Shown here in pieces: positions 30,993 through 40,499 of a DNA stretch of 64,000 nt (positions are counted from its first letter, which is position 1; each line of letters begins with the position of its first letter). The stretch is from Clostridia bacterium (GTDB taxonomy: Bacteria; Bacillota; Clostridia; Christensenellales; Aristaeellaceae). The position numbers and the translations under genes are program-made. The notes beneath the pieces were generated by a model. The model did not search any database. It saw only the letters and a list, made by a program, of their open reading frames with translations, and was not told where the DNA came from. The stretch is taken from positions 1-64,000 of the forward strand of contig JAFXRG010000041.1 of NCBI GenBank assembly GCA_017526525.1. Reading direction: 5' to 3'.

Positions 30993-32084
30993 TTATTCGC
31001 CGAGGATCGGCTGGCCGTATTTGAAGAGCGCCGCGTTAATTTCGAAAATATCGTAGATGCCATGGGTGACGAAGTACGTGATAATCAGATCAAACTTGTT
31101 GCTGGGAGAGAACGCGATTTCTGCGCGGGACAACAGATCCAGCATGGTGGGCATATCCAGCTGCAGCGCAATGGCGAAGGCTACCGCCGTCCTTTTCTTC
31201 GGCCTGTAGTCTTCCCTGCAGCGTATCCGGGAGAACACTTTCCGATCGATATTGGCCTTCTTGTAGACGGTTACATCATCCATGCCGCTGGCATCAATCA
31301 GCTGGAACAGCTTCTGCTGGAAAGTGTCCCCGGTGTTCTGAAGCATATCATCCAGCGATTTGCTTTCGATGTCCGGAATGGATGCGCATTTTGGAGCCGC
31401 GGGTTCCGGCGCGCTGTCAAAGAACACTGCTTCTTCATCCGGAAAATCTGTTTTGCGGCGGAACGGCCTGTTGTCAGCCGGCATGCCGGCCATTTCCCTC
31501 CTGCGGCGTTCCAGACGGCTCATACCGCTGCCGTATTCCGCTTCCCGCGCAAGCTGTACACCGTGATCATCGATAAACTCATCAATTGCGCCGACAAGCC
31601 GGCCGGAGAGCTCAAAGGCTTTGCGGTCAAAAACAACCAGAATGACATTCATATCATGAGTCAGCAGGAACCTGCCGATCTCAGCAAGGGCGATGCTCAG
31701 CGCTTCATCCCTGGGGAATCCATACACGCCCGTTGCGATCAGCGGGAAAGCAATGCTTTCCGCCTTCAGTTCCGCCGCTTTGGCCAGAGATTTCTCATAG
31801 CATGAGTGAAGAATATCCCGCTCCCCGTGATTTCCGTCCTCCCATGCCGGACCGACGGTATGAATGACATAGTCGGCAGGCAAATTGAACGCCGGTGTCA
31901 CGGCGACCTGGCCCGGGGCAATCCGGCCGATCTTTTTCCGCTCGGCAAGCAGCTGCTGTTCACCGGCGGCATGATAGACCGCGCTGTCTGTTCCGCTGCC
32001 GACCACGGGATACGGATTGGCTGTATTAACGATCACATCGGCCCTGACCTTTGTAAGGTCATTTCGAACAATCTGAAACGGCAT
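30993..32084 (-). CDS. Macrodomain protein with C-terminal helix-turn-helix-like module
   Basis: Protein of 363 residues. Residues 1-170 are a macrodomain with DVIVNTANPYPVVGSGTDSA, where the usual Gly-rich loop [10 protein letters not shown] is altered, so binding rather than catalysis is possible. The segment 170-245 is a polar linker. Residues 250-363 form a conserved clostridial module (KLFQLIDASGMDDVTVYKKA, NIDRKVFSRIRC, FDLIITYFVTHGIYDIFEIN) that looks like a small XRE-type helical domain. The ATG at 32084 has ggagggg 5 bases ahead; the longer frame to 32135 lacks one. It could sense ADP-ribose and act on DNA or a partner protein. Confidence 0.85.
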   Translation of the reverse strand: MPFQIVRNDLTKVRADVIVNTANPYPVVGSGTDSAVYHAAGEQQLLAERKKIGRIAPGQVAVTPAFNLPADYVIHTVGPAWEDGNHGERDILHSCYEKSLAKAAELKAESIAFPLIATGVYGFPRDEALSIALAEIGRFLLTHDMNVILVVFDRKAFELSGRLVGAIDEFIDDHGVQLAREAEYGSGMSRLERRRREMAGMPADNRPFRRKTDFPDEEAVFFDSAPEPAAPKCASIPDIESKSLDDMLQNTGDTFQQKLFQLIDASGMDDVTVYKKANIDRKVFSRIRCREDYRPKKRTAVAFAIALQLDMPTMLDLLSRAEIAFSPSNKFDLIITYFVTHGIYDIFEINAALFKYGQPILGE

Positions 32085-32140
32085 TTTTCCCCTCCGTGAA
32101 ACAGGAACCATAACGTAAAAACCACAATTCGACACAGGCC

Positions 32141-32521
32141 TTGCGGAATCCTGCCTGCGGCTCGTTTGGAGCTACTGCTTCAGCCATTATACAGGCTCGG
32201 CTGCGCGCCGGTGCATCCTTTGATTTCGCGGAGGACGGACAGAGCTGCCTGGAGATGGTTTCTTCCTCTCCGCCGGATTATTATGACCTGATCCTTATGG
32301 ATATCTGCATGCCGAAAATGGACGGCCTGGATGCAACAAAAAAGCTCCGCCGGATGGGGTGCTCCCTGCCGATCATCGCCATGACCGCAAATGTCAGCGA
32401 ACAGGATAGAAACGCCGAGATGGAAGCCGGGATGAACGCATTTGCGGAAAAACCTATTTTTATCGAAAAACTTTTCGCCCTTATGACCAAATATTTACAG
32501 GAGAAACCGGACAAATCCTGA
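32141..32521 (+). pseudogene. Orphan receiver-domain fragment
   Basis: From about 32185 the frame reads like a receiver domain of a hybrid kinase: FDFAEDGQSCLEMV, LILMDICMPKMDGLDATKKL with the phospho-acceptor Asp, IIAMTANVSEQDRNAEMEAG and AFAEKPIF with the Lys. The first strand with the acidic pair is missing, and no start with a ribosome site was seen (the frame opens with TTG at 32141). It is likely the 3' remnant of a signalling gene. It sits 70 bases ahead of the HD-GYP gene. Confidence 0.65.
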
Positions 32522-32591
32522 TTTCCAGAAGGATGAACCGCATCTGACGGCGAAAGCTTCAATGGAATAAAATGTGGGGTGAAGAACAAAA

Positions 32592-34742
32592 ATGGCTGAT
32601 CAGATGAACGGAACTCCGGAGCGGCAGAAAAGATTCAGCAGCTGCACGTTCCTGCTTTGCCTGTCCGGACTGCTGATCAATATTGGCTTTGCCTATCTGG
32701 CACGGACCCTGGCACTGCCCCTGTATCTGGACAATATCGGCAGCGCCCTGGCCGCAGCTTTGGGCGGTTATGTCCCGGGTATCATCGTCGGATTCCTGAC
32801 CAACCTGATCAATGGAATCTGGGATTATTCCTCTATTTATTACGGATCCCTGACAATCCTGATTGCCATGGCGTCCGCCTGGTTCGCCGGAAAGAAGTAT
32901 TACAGCTTCAAAAAGCCGTGGCGCCTTCTGGCGGTTATCGCGGTTTTCGCGCTGATCGGCGGCGGCCTGGGCTCCATCATGACCTGGTTTCTTTACGGGT
33001 TCTCGTTTGCTTCCGGCATTTCCGCGCCGCTGGCTCTCCGCCTTTTCTCCGGGGGAATCCCGAATGAATTCCTGGCACAGCTCTCAGCGGATCTGCTGGT
33101 CGATCTTGCGGACAAGAGTATCACTGTTCTCATTGTTGCCCTGTCCTTCAGTGTCCTGCCTGCATCGCTTCGGAAACGTCTGTATTTTGCAAGCAGGCAT
33201 CAGAATCCGCTGTCCAGGGCGGAACGGGACGGCGCCAATAAAAAGCATTCCCGGATCGTATCCCTGCGCCTGAAACTTATTACCATTGTTATTGCGGGCG
33301 TGATCATCACTGCCGCGGCCGTGACAGCGATCAGCTTTGCTCATTTCAAAGCTTCCTCCCGGCAGGAGCAGGAGAATATGGCCTGGAGTGTTGCCAGCGT
33401 TGCCTCCGACGCGATTGACGGGGATCGTGTGGATGAATACATCCGCCTGGGAGAGGAGGCGGAGGGCTATTCCCAGATCGCGAAGCGTTTCGACGATCTG
33501 GCAAAAAGTTCGGAAAACATTCGGTATGTATATGCTTACCGGATCCTGGAAAACGGCTGCCAGGTTGTATTTGACGCGGATACGCCGGATGTGCCGGGCG
33601 GAGAACCCGGCGAAATGGTGGAATTCGATGAAGACTTCCTGGATAAGCTGCCGGACCTGCTTGCCGGCAGGGAAATTGAACCCGTTGTCGCCTCCGGGCA
33701 GTTCGGCTGGCTTCTGACGGTTTACAAGCCGGTCTACGACAGCCAGGGAGTCTGCCAGTGCTATATCGGCGTGGATATCAGCATGGAGCACATTCTCCGG
33801 AACGGTTATCAGTTTCTGGCCCGGGTGATATCCCTGTTTTTCGCTTTTCTTCTGATGCTCCTGACCATTACCATCCTGTTTGCTGAGTATAACATCATCC
33901 TTCCTATCAACGCCCTGGACGATGCCATGGATCGTTCGGGCTATGATACGGAAGAGGAAAGGGACGCGGCGGTTTCCCGTATCCGGGATCTGCAGATTCA
34001 CACGGGGGACGAGATCGAGGACCTCTATCATTCCATCACCGGAACCACCGAAGCCATGGTGCAGACAGTGCAGAACATGGAGCATCAGAGCGAGGTCATC
34101 AACAAGCTGCAGAACGGCCTCATTCTTGTACTGGCCGACATGGTGGAAGGCCGTGATAAATGCACCGGCGACCACGTAAAAAAGACCGCGGCCTACGTGG
34201 ATCTCATCATGCGGGAGCTGAAACGGGAAAACATCTATACGGATCAGCTGACGGATGAATTTATTTCGGACGTGGTTCACTCGGCGCCTCTTCACGATAT
34301 CGGCAAGATCCGGATTTCCGATCTCATTCTGAACAAGCCGGGAAAGCTTACTGAAGAAGAGTTTGAAACCATGAAGACGCATACTACCGCCGGAGCCGAG
34401 ATCATCCGGCACGCCATGAATATGGTCTCCGAATCCGATTCCGGGTATCTCAGGGAAGCCATGAACCTTGCCCAGTTCCACCACGAAAAATGGAACGGGA
34501 CAGGATATCCCAGCGGACTGAAGGGAGAGGAGATCCCGCTTTCCGCCCGGATCATGGCGGTGGCGGACGTGTTCGACGCGCTGGTGTCCAGGCGAAGCTA
34601 CAAGGAACCCTTCCCGTTCGAAAAAGCGATGCAGATTATTCAGAAGGACGCCGGCTCCCATTTTGATCCCGCGATTGCAGGCGCATTCTGCCGGGCAGGG
34701 GAGGAAGTCCGCCGGATCATGGAAAGCGTCATGGACAGCTGA
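32592..34742 (+). CDS. Membrane sensor with HD-GYP domain (probable c-di-GMP phosphodiesterase)
   Basis: Protein of 716 residues. Residues 20-200 hold about six membrane segments resembling an ECF-transporter S-component or MASE-like sensor (LYLDNIGSALAAALGGYVPG). A second membrane pair (about 222-243 and 400-425) brackets a Cache-like extracytoplasmic domain. A HAMP-like linker and coiled coil lead to the HD-GYP domain, with HDIGK at 568-572 and HHEKWNGTGYP at 630-640, the full motif. It should cleave cyclic di-GMP in response to an outside signal. The diguanylate cyclase gene follows at 34941 and probably opposes it. Confidence 0.9.
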   Translation: MADQMNGTPERQKRFSSCTFLLCLSGLLINIGFAYLARTLALPLYLDNIGSALAAALGGYVPGIIVGFLTNLINGIWDYSSIYYGSLTILIAMASAWFAGKKYYSFKKPWRLLAVIAVFALIGGGLGSIMTWFLYGFSFASGISAPLALRLFSGGIPNEFLAQLSADLLVDLADKSITVLIVALSFSVLPASLRKRLYFASRHQNPLSRAERDGANKKHSRIVSLRLKLITIVIAGVIITAAAVTAISFAHFKASSRQEQENMAWSVASVASDAIDGDRVDEYIRLGEEAEGYSQIAKRFDDLAKSSENIRYVYAYRILENGCQVVFDADTPDVPGGEPGEMVEFDEDFLDKLPDLLAGREIEPVVASGQFGWLLTVYKPVYDSQGVCQCYIGVDISMEHILRNGYQFLARVISLFFAFLLMLLTITILFAEYNIILPINALDDAMDRSGYDTEEERDAAVSRIRDLQIHTGDEIEDLYHSITGTTEAMVQTVQNMEHQSEVINKLQNGLILVLADMVEGRDKCTGDHVKKTAAYVDLIMRELKRENIYTDQLTDEFISDVVHSAPLHDIGKIRISDLILNKPGKLTEEEFETMKTHTTAGAEIIRHAMNMVSESDSGYLREAMNLAQFHHEKWNGTGYPSGLKGEEIPLSARIMAVADVFDALVSRRSYKEPFPFEKAMQIIQKDAGSHFDPAIAGAFCRAGEEVRRIMESVMDS

Positions 34743-34940
34743 CGGGTTTCAGTGCTGGACTGACACCGATCTGCCGGCATGACGAGGCGGGATGACGTCG
34801 GATCAAATCAAAAACCCGGGCTTCCGCGGTGATGCCCCCTTTATAAATGACAGGACTTGTAGTAAAATTAATAAGATTTTTTAAAACTCTCAGATGCATG
34901 GCCTGTTCCGGGCTGGATTGCCCACAGAAGGAGTGCGAAC

Positions 34941-36707
34941 ATGAAACAGTTCCAGACTGCTTATCGCGGAGAAGATTCATTCAGGACCGTTGTGTCCGAA
35001 TGGCAGTCACATTCCACCCAGACACCGGCGCTCATTCATTTGTTCTCGGACGGTGCGGATCCGGCAGAGATCACGGCTGCCTGCAGCATCCTTGACGAAC
35101 TCATGCCGGACGCGGTTTATGTCGGAGCGTCCGCATCCGGCTGCCTCTTTGAAGGCCGGGTATCCAATGAAAAGCTCGTGATTTCGTGTACGCTGTTTGA
35201 AAGGCCGGACAGCTTTGCACAGGTTTGCTGGTTTCCGGTGGATCCGGCGGATCTTTCTGCTTTCCGGTCTTCCCTTCGTGAAACGCTGCAGCAGGTTGCA
35301 GACGTGAAAGCCATCGAGGTGGTTGCCACCATTGACACGATTCCGATCCGGGACGTCTGCAGGACGATTCAGGCGGAAGTGCCGGAAGGTATTCCGGTCT
35401 GGGGAGGCGGAGCATTCGGGGATAATCAGTTCCGTGCGTTCTTATTCAGCAAGGGGGAGGATTTCCATCACGCCGGCGTTATGATGACCCTGATCGGCGG
35501 ATCGGATATCCATGTTCAGTATGCTTATGTCAGCGGATGGAAACCGCTGGGCTATCCTCTGAGGGTAACACGGGCGGAAGGATACGTCCTCCACGAGCTG
35601 GACGGGCAGCCGGCCTACAAGATTTATCAGCATTATCTGCGTATTCCCAATGATGAACATATTTTCTATAACGCGCTGGAATTTCCGTTTGCCGTACAGC
35701 ACGGGAACAGGACGCTGCTGCGGCATGCCATGTCCTGCGACAGCCAGGGCGCGCTGACTATGAGCACCCGTATTCCGGAGGGCAGTGTGCTGCACGTTAC
35801 ATACGGAGACCCGGAAACCATTATGCAGGACGTTATGCAATGCGCACAGGCCATTGCGGATTTCAAACCGGAGGTTATTTCGGTTTTTGACTGCTTTGGC
35901 AGAAAAACTTTCTGGGGCGGTACGGAAGCAACCCGGGAAATTACCCCGTTCCATCGGATTGCTCCCACGTACGGATTCTGCACAGCCGGGGAACTGATCC
36001 GCTGGGAAAACGATATGGATCATCATAACCTGACCCTGATTATTGCCGGAATGCGGGAAGGAAACGCCAAAGAAGGGACCGCAGTTATGGTTTATCCTGA
36101 AACCAGGAGCAGCGAGTCCACCATGACCCTGATCAACCGGCTGGTAAACTTCATCAACACCGCCACAGCGGAGGTGATGGAAGCGAACGCCACGCTTTCC
36201 CTGATGGCAATTACGGATCAGCTGACAAAACTGTACAACCGCGGAGAAATCCAGCGGCGGATTACGGAACGGGTCGAAGAGAAAAAGAACCGGCCGGACG
36301 GAGAAGACGCAACCAGCATTGTCATGATTGACCTGGACGATTTCAAGCACATCAACGATACCTATGGCCACCAGGAGGGGGATCAGGTGCTGATGCGGAT
36401 TTCCCATCTGATTCATGAAGCGATCGGGAAACTGAATATCAACGCATCGGACGGCCGCTGGGGCGGAGAGGAATTTATGCTCATGCTTCCCGGTGTAACG
36501 CAGGAAGCTGCAGCGGCATTTGCTGAGGAGGTCCGGCTGGCCATTGAGGGCCTGCAGTTTGAAAAATGCGGCAAAGTATCCGCCAGTTTCGGTGTGGCCC
36601 AGGCCATGCCCGCGGAAGACGCTGATCCGCTGGTGGTTCGGGCGGACACGGCACTGTATAAGGCCAAGGCCGCCGGAAAGAATACCGTATGCCAGGCAAA
36701 GGAATAA
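34941..36707 (+). CDS. FIST-domain diguanylate cyclase
   Basis: Cytoplasmic protein of 588 residues. Residues about 25-230 and 235-390 match the FIST N and FIST C sensory domains, thought to bind small ligands such as amino acids (DAVYVGASASGCLFEGRVS, VWGGGAFGDN, TYGFCTAGELI). A short helix leads to a GGDEF domain (425-588) with DQLTKLYNRGEIQRR, MIDLDDFKHINDTYGHQEGD and the active-site GGEEF at 508-512. It should make cyclic di-GMP. No membrane segment. It is paired with the HD-GYP protein and ends at a bidirectional terminator. Confidence 0.92.
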   Translation: MKQFQTAYRGEDSFRTVVSEWQSHSTQTPALIHLFSDGADPAEITAACSILDELMPDAVYVGASASGCLFEGRVSNEKLVISCTLFERPDSFAQVCWFPVDPADLSAFRSSLRETLQQVADVKAIEVVATIDTIPIRDVCRTIQAEVPEGIPVWGGGAFGDNQFRAFLFSKGEDFHHAGVMMTLIGGSDIHVQYAYVSGWKPLGYPLRVTRAEGYVLHELDGQPAYKIYQHYLRIPNDEHIFYNALEFPFAVQHGNRTLLRHAMSCDSQGALTMSTRIPEGSVLHVTYGDPETIMQDVMQCAQAIADFKPEVISVFDCFGRKTFWGGTEATREITPFHRIAPTYGFCTAGELIRWENDMDHHNLTLIIAGMREGNAKEGTAVMVYPETRSSESTMTLINRLVNFINTATAEVMEANATLSLMAITDQLTKLYNRGEIQRRITERVEEKKNRPDGEDATSIVMIDLDDFKHINDTYGHQEGDQVLMRISHLIHEAIGKLNINASDGRWGGEEFMLMLPGVTQEAAAAFAEEVRLAIEGLQFEKCGKVSASFGVAQAMPAEDADPLVVRADTALYKAKAAGKNTVCQAKE

Positions 36708-36710
36708 ATA

Positions 36711-36753
36711 AAAAACGGCTGGCAGGGGTTTTGCTCCCTGCCAGCCGTTTTTT
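36711..36753. terminator. Bidirectional terminator
   Basis: Perfect arms (aaaaacggctggcaggg and complement, 36711-36727 and 36736-36752) with an 8-base loop, A run before and T run after. It serves both the plus-strand FIST-GGDEF gene and the minus-strand secreted protein gene. Confidence 0.92.
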
Positions 36754-38479
36754 ATCTTGGAGACAGCTGGGTCGCACCGCTGGGCATATCAAAGGCACTG
36801 TTGCTGTAGTATACGGTTCCGTTGCTTCCCTCCCAGACATAGTCGTAGGAGGTGGAAATACTGCAGCTGTACCCGTCGCTGGTGGTATATTCATTCCGGT
36901 CAAAGATATAGTCCGAGAACCGGTCCGAGGCGCTGTAACTTGAAGAGGACAGGTAGCTGTTCACGGACTGGGAAGTCAGCGCGTTCATGGCCCTGACGTA
37001 GGCATTGCTGGCTGCGATGGCAGCGGCCCAGGTGCTTTGAATATGCCGCTGGATCTCTTTGGTCAGATCCTCCTGAAGCTGTTTGAATGTATCGCTGACG
37101 GCGGTGTTTGCAATGAAGGCCTGGAAGTCAGTTGCATGAATCCGTTCATAATCGGAAAGAGGACAGGACATATAGTAGTATTCAGGGATATCCCAGGCAG
37201 TCATCACTTCGCCTGCGGCATTGAGCTGATAAGCCCGTACTTCGGCGAGGATGCACAGGGCATAGGTTACGCCTCCGTATTCATAGGTGTATACTTTGTG
37301 GGCTGCGGTAACGTCGAACCAGTTCGTATTAATATGATTTTGTGCTTTCAATCCGGGCTCAACTTCATTTCTGTATTCATTCAGGGCAGCTTCCACCTTG
37401 CTGTTGAAGAAAGAGGAATCCTCATTTTTCCAGAAGGAAGATCCGGAAACCAGCCTGGAAGCAAGCCAGTCGCAGCACTGGGAAGCGTCCATGTACCTCA
37501 TCATAAAGATGTACATCTGCGAGTCCAGTTGTCCGTCCCTGTGGGGGAAGTAACCGGATTTGATCCGCTCAAGATACATTTCGCTGCTGAAATAGCCCAG
37601 CGTGGAAGATGCGGAGTTTGAAACGACTTGCGCGTGAACACGAATCGGTGCGCCCAGGCAGGTGGTTTCGTCCCCGCAATGTACTTCCGAATACAGGGTG
37701 TATCCTGCCGGAACGGCACACTTTCCCAGCCCGGCGCCCTGCCACGTGATCGGCTGCATCGTGAAGGAGCCAACCCCGTTCGCGAGAACGGGACCGGAGG
37801 GAGAAGGATTGGAGGGAGAAACTCCGGAGGCGGCTGCTTTGTGAAGGGTTTCTTCCGGAATAGCTACCGTGAAATCCGCAATGACCACCGCGGACGGCTG
37901 ACCGCCGGAGAAAGAGAGAACCGTGCAGGAACGGTCAGGGTCCGGAAGATCATTTCCGGCCAGTAAATCCGCAAAGCCGTTTCCGTCGTAATGTGCGATG
38001 TTTTCGCCGGAATGCATCCAGTAGAAGCGGAAAGCATCCGGCAGCGGCAGCATTAGCGTATAGTCGCCGACAAAGCGGCCTACCGCGCTGTCATTACGGG
38101 TTGCAACGTAAACCTCTCCCAGGGGCCTGAAAACAACCGGAACCGTGTTTTCGCCGCCGTCAATGGCTATGGATCCGTCGTCCCGGACGGTTACCTGGGA
38201 AACCCTGTATTCCGCACCGCCAACCTGTACGGAACTGCCGGCGTGCAGTGCTTCAATATCTTCCAGCCGGTACTGATCCTGCGCATACAGGGAGACTTTG
38301 ACGGAACCGCTGTTCAGGAGGCCGGATGCATCCGGGATGTCCGCCAGATATACCCCCCAGGAGGTATTCACCTCCGTTTCAGCCGGAAAGGGAAGAACCA
38401 TGTTTTCTTCTGCCAGGACGCTGCCTGAAGACAGCAGGATCATGGAGAGAACCAGGAAAAGGGCGAATATGCGTTTCAT
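36752..38479 (-). CDS. Large secreted protein of unknown function
   Basis: Exported protein of 575 residues with a signal peptide (1-23, SVLAEEN). Residues about 45-215 share a domain with the secreted protein at 44783-45757: both have a YxQDxY segment, an AL-x-GxxV/TxxxxxxxxV turn, a later LPLPDAFRFYWMHSGE / LPLGDGFEYIRISSGE match and a VLSFSGG/CEFRNGG strand. The rest (about 230-575) is unique here, with Cys pairs, a helical stretch near 440-520 rich in Ser, and a C-terminal motif YDYVWEGSNGTVYYSNSAFD. I recognise no enzyme family. It is monocistronic. A cell-surface or matrix role is a guess. Confidence 0.75.
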   Translation of the reverse strand: MKRIFALFLVLSMILLSSGSVLAEENMVLPFPAETEVNTSWGVYLADIPDASGLLNSGSVKVSLYAQDQYRLEDIEALHAGSSVQVGGAEYRVSQVTVRDDGSIAIDGGENTVPVVFRPLGEVYVATRNDSAVGRFVGDYTLMLPLPDAFRFYWMHSGENIAHYDGNGFADLLAGNDLPDPDRSCTVLSFSGGQPSAVVIADFTVAIPEETLHKAAASGVSPSNPSPSGPVLANGVGSFTMQPITWQGAGLGKCAVPAGYTLYSEVHCGDETTCLGAPIRVHAQVVSNSASSTLGYFSSEMYLERIKSGYFPHRDGQLDSQMYIFMMRYMDASQCCDWLASRLVSGSSFWKNEDSSFFNSKVEAALNEYRNEVEPGLKAQNHINTNWFDVTAAHKVYTYEYGGVTYALCILAEVRAYQLNAAGEVMTAWDIPEYYYMSCPLSDYERIHATDFQAFIANTAVSDTFKQLQEDLTKEIQRHIQSTWAAAIAASNAYVRAMNALTSQSVNSYLSSSSYSASDRFSDYIFDRNEYTTSDGYSCSISTSYDYVWEGSNGTVYYSNSAFDMPSGATQLSPR

Positions 38480-38694
38480 GAGAATCCTCCTTTTTGTGAT
38501 GGCTTGACCGGCCGCGCCGGAGCTGTGTTTCTTTTTCGATAGGTCAGACGTACAGAGAGGGCGGAAAGTTCCTTTTTTTGCTGATGTTATTATAACGAAT
38601 CTGAACGTTCAGATCAACGGGAAGCTTTGCCTGAAGTTTATATATATGAAAGCACGCCTGCCGGGGCCGGCAGGCGTATTTTTTCGCATTGCAT

Positions 38695-40458
38695 TCAGCG
38701 AATGATCCGATAAAGCTCATATCTTCCGGGTACAGCCGTAAGCTCAAATACGGTTTCGCCGTCCCGGGTATACAGCGGGGAAATCCGGGAAGGTTCACCG
38801 GCAGGACTGCTTTTCCGGACGGGCATTTCAAGGGACCGGGCTTCTCCGGCCACATGCAGGTAAACCGTCAAGGGCTGGGCCTGGGAGGTAACATAGGGAT
38901 AAATAATCAGCGTATCATTATCATAGGGGAAGAGGCTGATGCCGGCTTTACACGCAAGATATGCGCCGGTATTGAATTCCTTTCGGATCCGGGTCAGCAC
39001 CCGGCCGGGCATTTTGTAAAAATCCGGGAATGAATCCGGGACCGCCAGGGTCCACATCTGTCCGTTTCCGTAGGTATCCTTCAGGAAGATGCCGAAGCTT
39101 TCCTCTGTATCCGCTACTTTTGCGACAGCCCAGGTGGAATTGTTCCGGAATTCGCATACCGGGACATTGATTTCTTCGGTTCCGGTGGGGAAGTCCAGTC
39201 CGCGGTGGCTGTTTTCCACCCGGTAGCGGCGTCCGTGAATATGCCGGCCGGTGAAACGAATGGAAGTCATCCGCTGAATACCGCGATCCATGGCGGCTTC
39301 CAGGAAGCCGCTGGTCACCAGGGCTTTGCCGCCTTCCGCGACATATTTTTCAAGCTTTTCCACCACATTGGGATCGCAGGCGGAGGAACGGGTCAGCAGG
39401 AGGGCGGATGCTTTTTCCGGCCAGAAGGGCGTCAGCATGACCGGCAGGCCGCACATGCCCAGGAAATCCTGTACGTTATCCTCTCCCTGGCAGTTGTCCG
39501 GCAGATAGCATGGAATGCCAGCCGGGGACCCGCAGTGATCCATCACCTCATCCAGCTTATCCAGATGATATCCCAGGGAAGGAACGAAGGGATGGTCTGC
39601 CAGTGCCTGGAAACAGAACATCATGACTTCCTTCGGCCGGGAGAAAACCGTCAGGAAGGCCTGCTCCAGATACTGCTCCGTGATGCGGAGATCAAAAGGA
39701 TCAAACCAGCCGCCGCCGTTATGGCCCGGCCACATGGATTCAAAATAGGTCATCAGGGAATAGCTCAGGTAGCGGGGGAGATGCTGATCCGTTGTGATGG
39801 TATCCCGGGCTTCTGTTCCGGTGTAGATTCGGTCGAACAGCTTCCGCTGCGCCGCGGGGTTATAACCTGTTTCCTGGTAGCTTTCCGCCCAGTTCGGATA
39901 CTTGATGGTGATCCGACAGGCAGGGTTGGCAGCCTTTGCGGGGCTGATGACATCCTCCCGGCTGACCTTTTCCATCAGAGCGAGCCGGTAGGCCTGCCAG
40001 CTTCCATCCCTGATGCCATGGGAGAGGTTGTATTCATCGCGCCCCCTGCGGCAGGCACTGCAGGTGCAGTTGGTGAAAAAGAAATCATCGATGATGAATT
40101 CATTGAAATGCTTCCCCAGATATGAACAGACGTCCCGCAGGCGGGCAAGCATTTTTTCGTCGTTATAACAGAAGGTGTCAAAAAGACGCTGTTTCGGCGG
40201 ATCTCCCTCCGGTGTCGGAATTGTCGTGGTGAGACCGCCGGCGACCTCGATGCCATGCTCTTCGAAGACCTTCCGGCAAAGCTCCAGATGCGCTTCATCC
40301 GCCAGAACGCCGGAGCGGAAAGGCTCCAGATACACCTTGTCTACCCGCATGTGCTTTTCAAAAAAGGCGATATCCTTTTCCAGCTTTTCTTTTTCCGCAC
40401 GGGCTGTTCCCTGAGCGACAAAATAGTATACAAGCCTGAAATTCCGGTAGTTGCCCAT
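38695..40458 (-). CDS. TIM-barrel glycosidase-like protein of unknown family
   Basis: Cytoplasmic protein of 587 residues without signal peptide. Residues 1-340 look like a (beta/alpha)8 barrel: KVYLEPFRSG, then EFIIDDFFFTNCTCSACRRG with acidic residues at a strand end and a CxCxxC cluster, RITIKYPNWAESY, and a long middle region. Residues 345-420 resemble a Rossmann-type GATase-like domain (LLLTRSSACDPNVVEKLEKY, VAEGGKALVTSGF), as in the trimerisation domain of GH42 enzymes. The C-terminus is beta-rich. Domain order suggests a glycoside hydrolase relative, but no catalytic pair can be named. It stands 41 bases after the ABC exporter genes in the same direction. Confidence 0.65.
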   Translation of the reverse strand: MGNYRNFRLVYYFVAQGTARAEKEKLEKDIAFFEKHMRVDKVYLEPFRSGVLADEAHLELCRKVFEEHGIEVAGGLTTTIPTPEGDPPKQRLFDTFCYNDEKMLARLRDVCSYLGKHFNEFIIDDFFFTNCTCSACRRGRDEYNLSHGIRDGSWQAYRLALMEKVSREDVISPAKAANPACRITIKYPNWAESYQETGYNPAAQRKLFDRIYTGTEARDTITTDQHLPRYLSYSLMTYFESMWPGHNGGGWFDPFDLRITEQYLEQAFLTVFSRPKEVMMFCFQALADHPFVPSLGYHLDKLDEVMDHCGSPAGIPCYLPDNCQGEDNVQDFLGMCGLPVMLTPFWPEKASALLLTRSSACDPNVVEKLEKYVAEGGKALVTSGFLEAAMDRGIQRMTSIRFTGRHIHGRRYRVENSHRGLDFPTGTEEINVPVCEFRNNSTWAVAKVADTEESFGIFLKDTYGNGQMWTLAVPDSFPDFYKMPGRVLTRIRKEFNTGAYLACKAGISLFPYDNDTLIIYPYVTSQAQPLTVYLHVAGEARSLEMPVRKSSPAGEPSRISPLYTRDGETVFELTAVPGRYELYRIIR

Positions 40459-40499
40459 GAAAAGAAACCTCCCTGTTCATCTTTTATGCTGTGCCGCCG

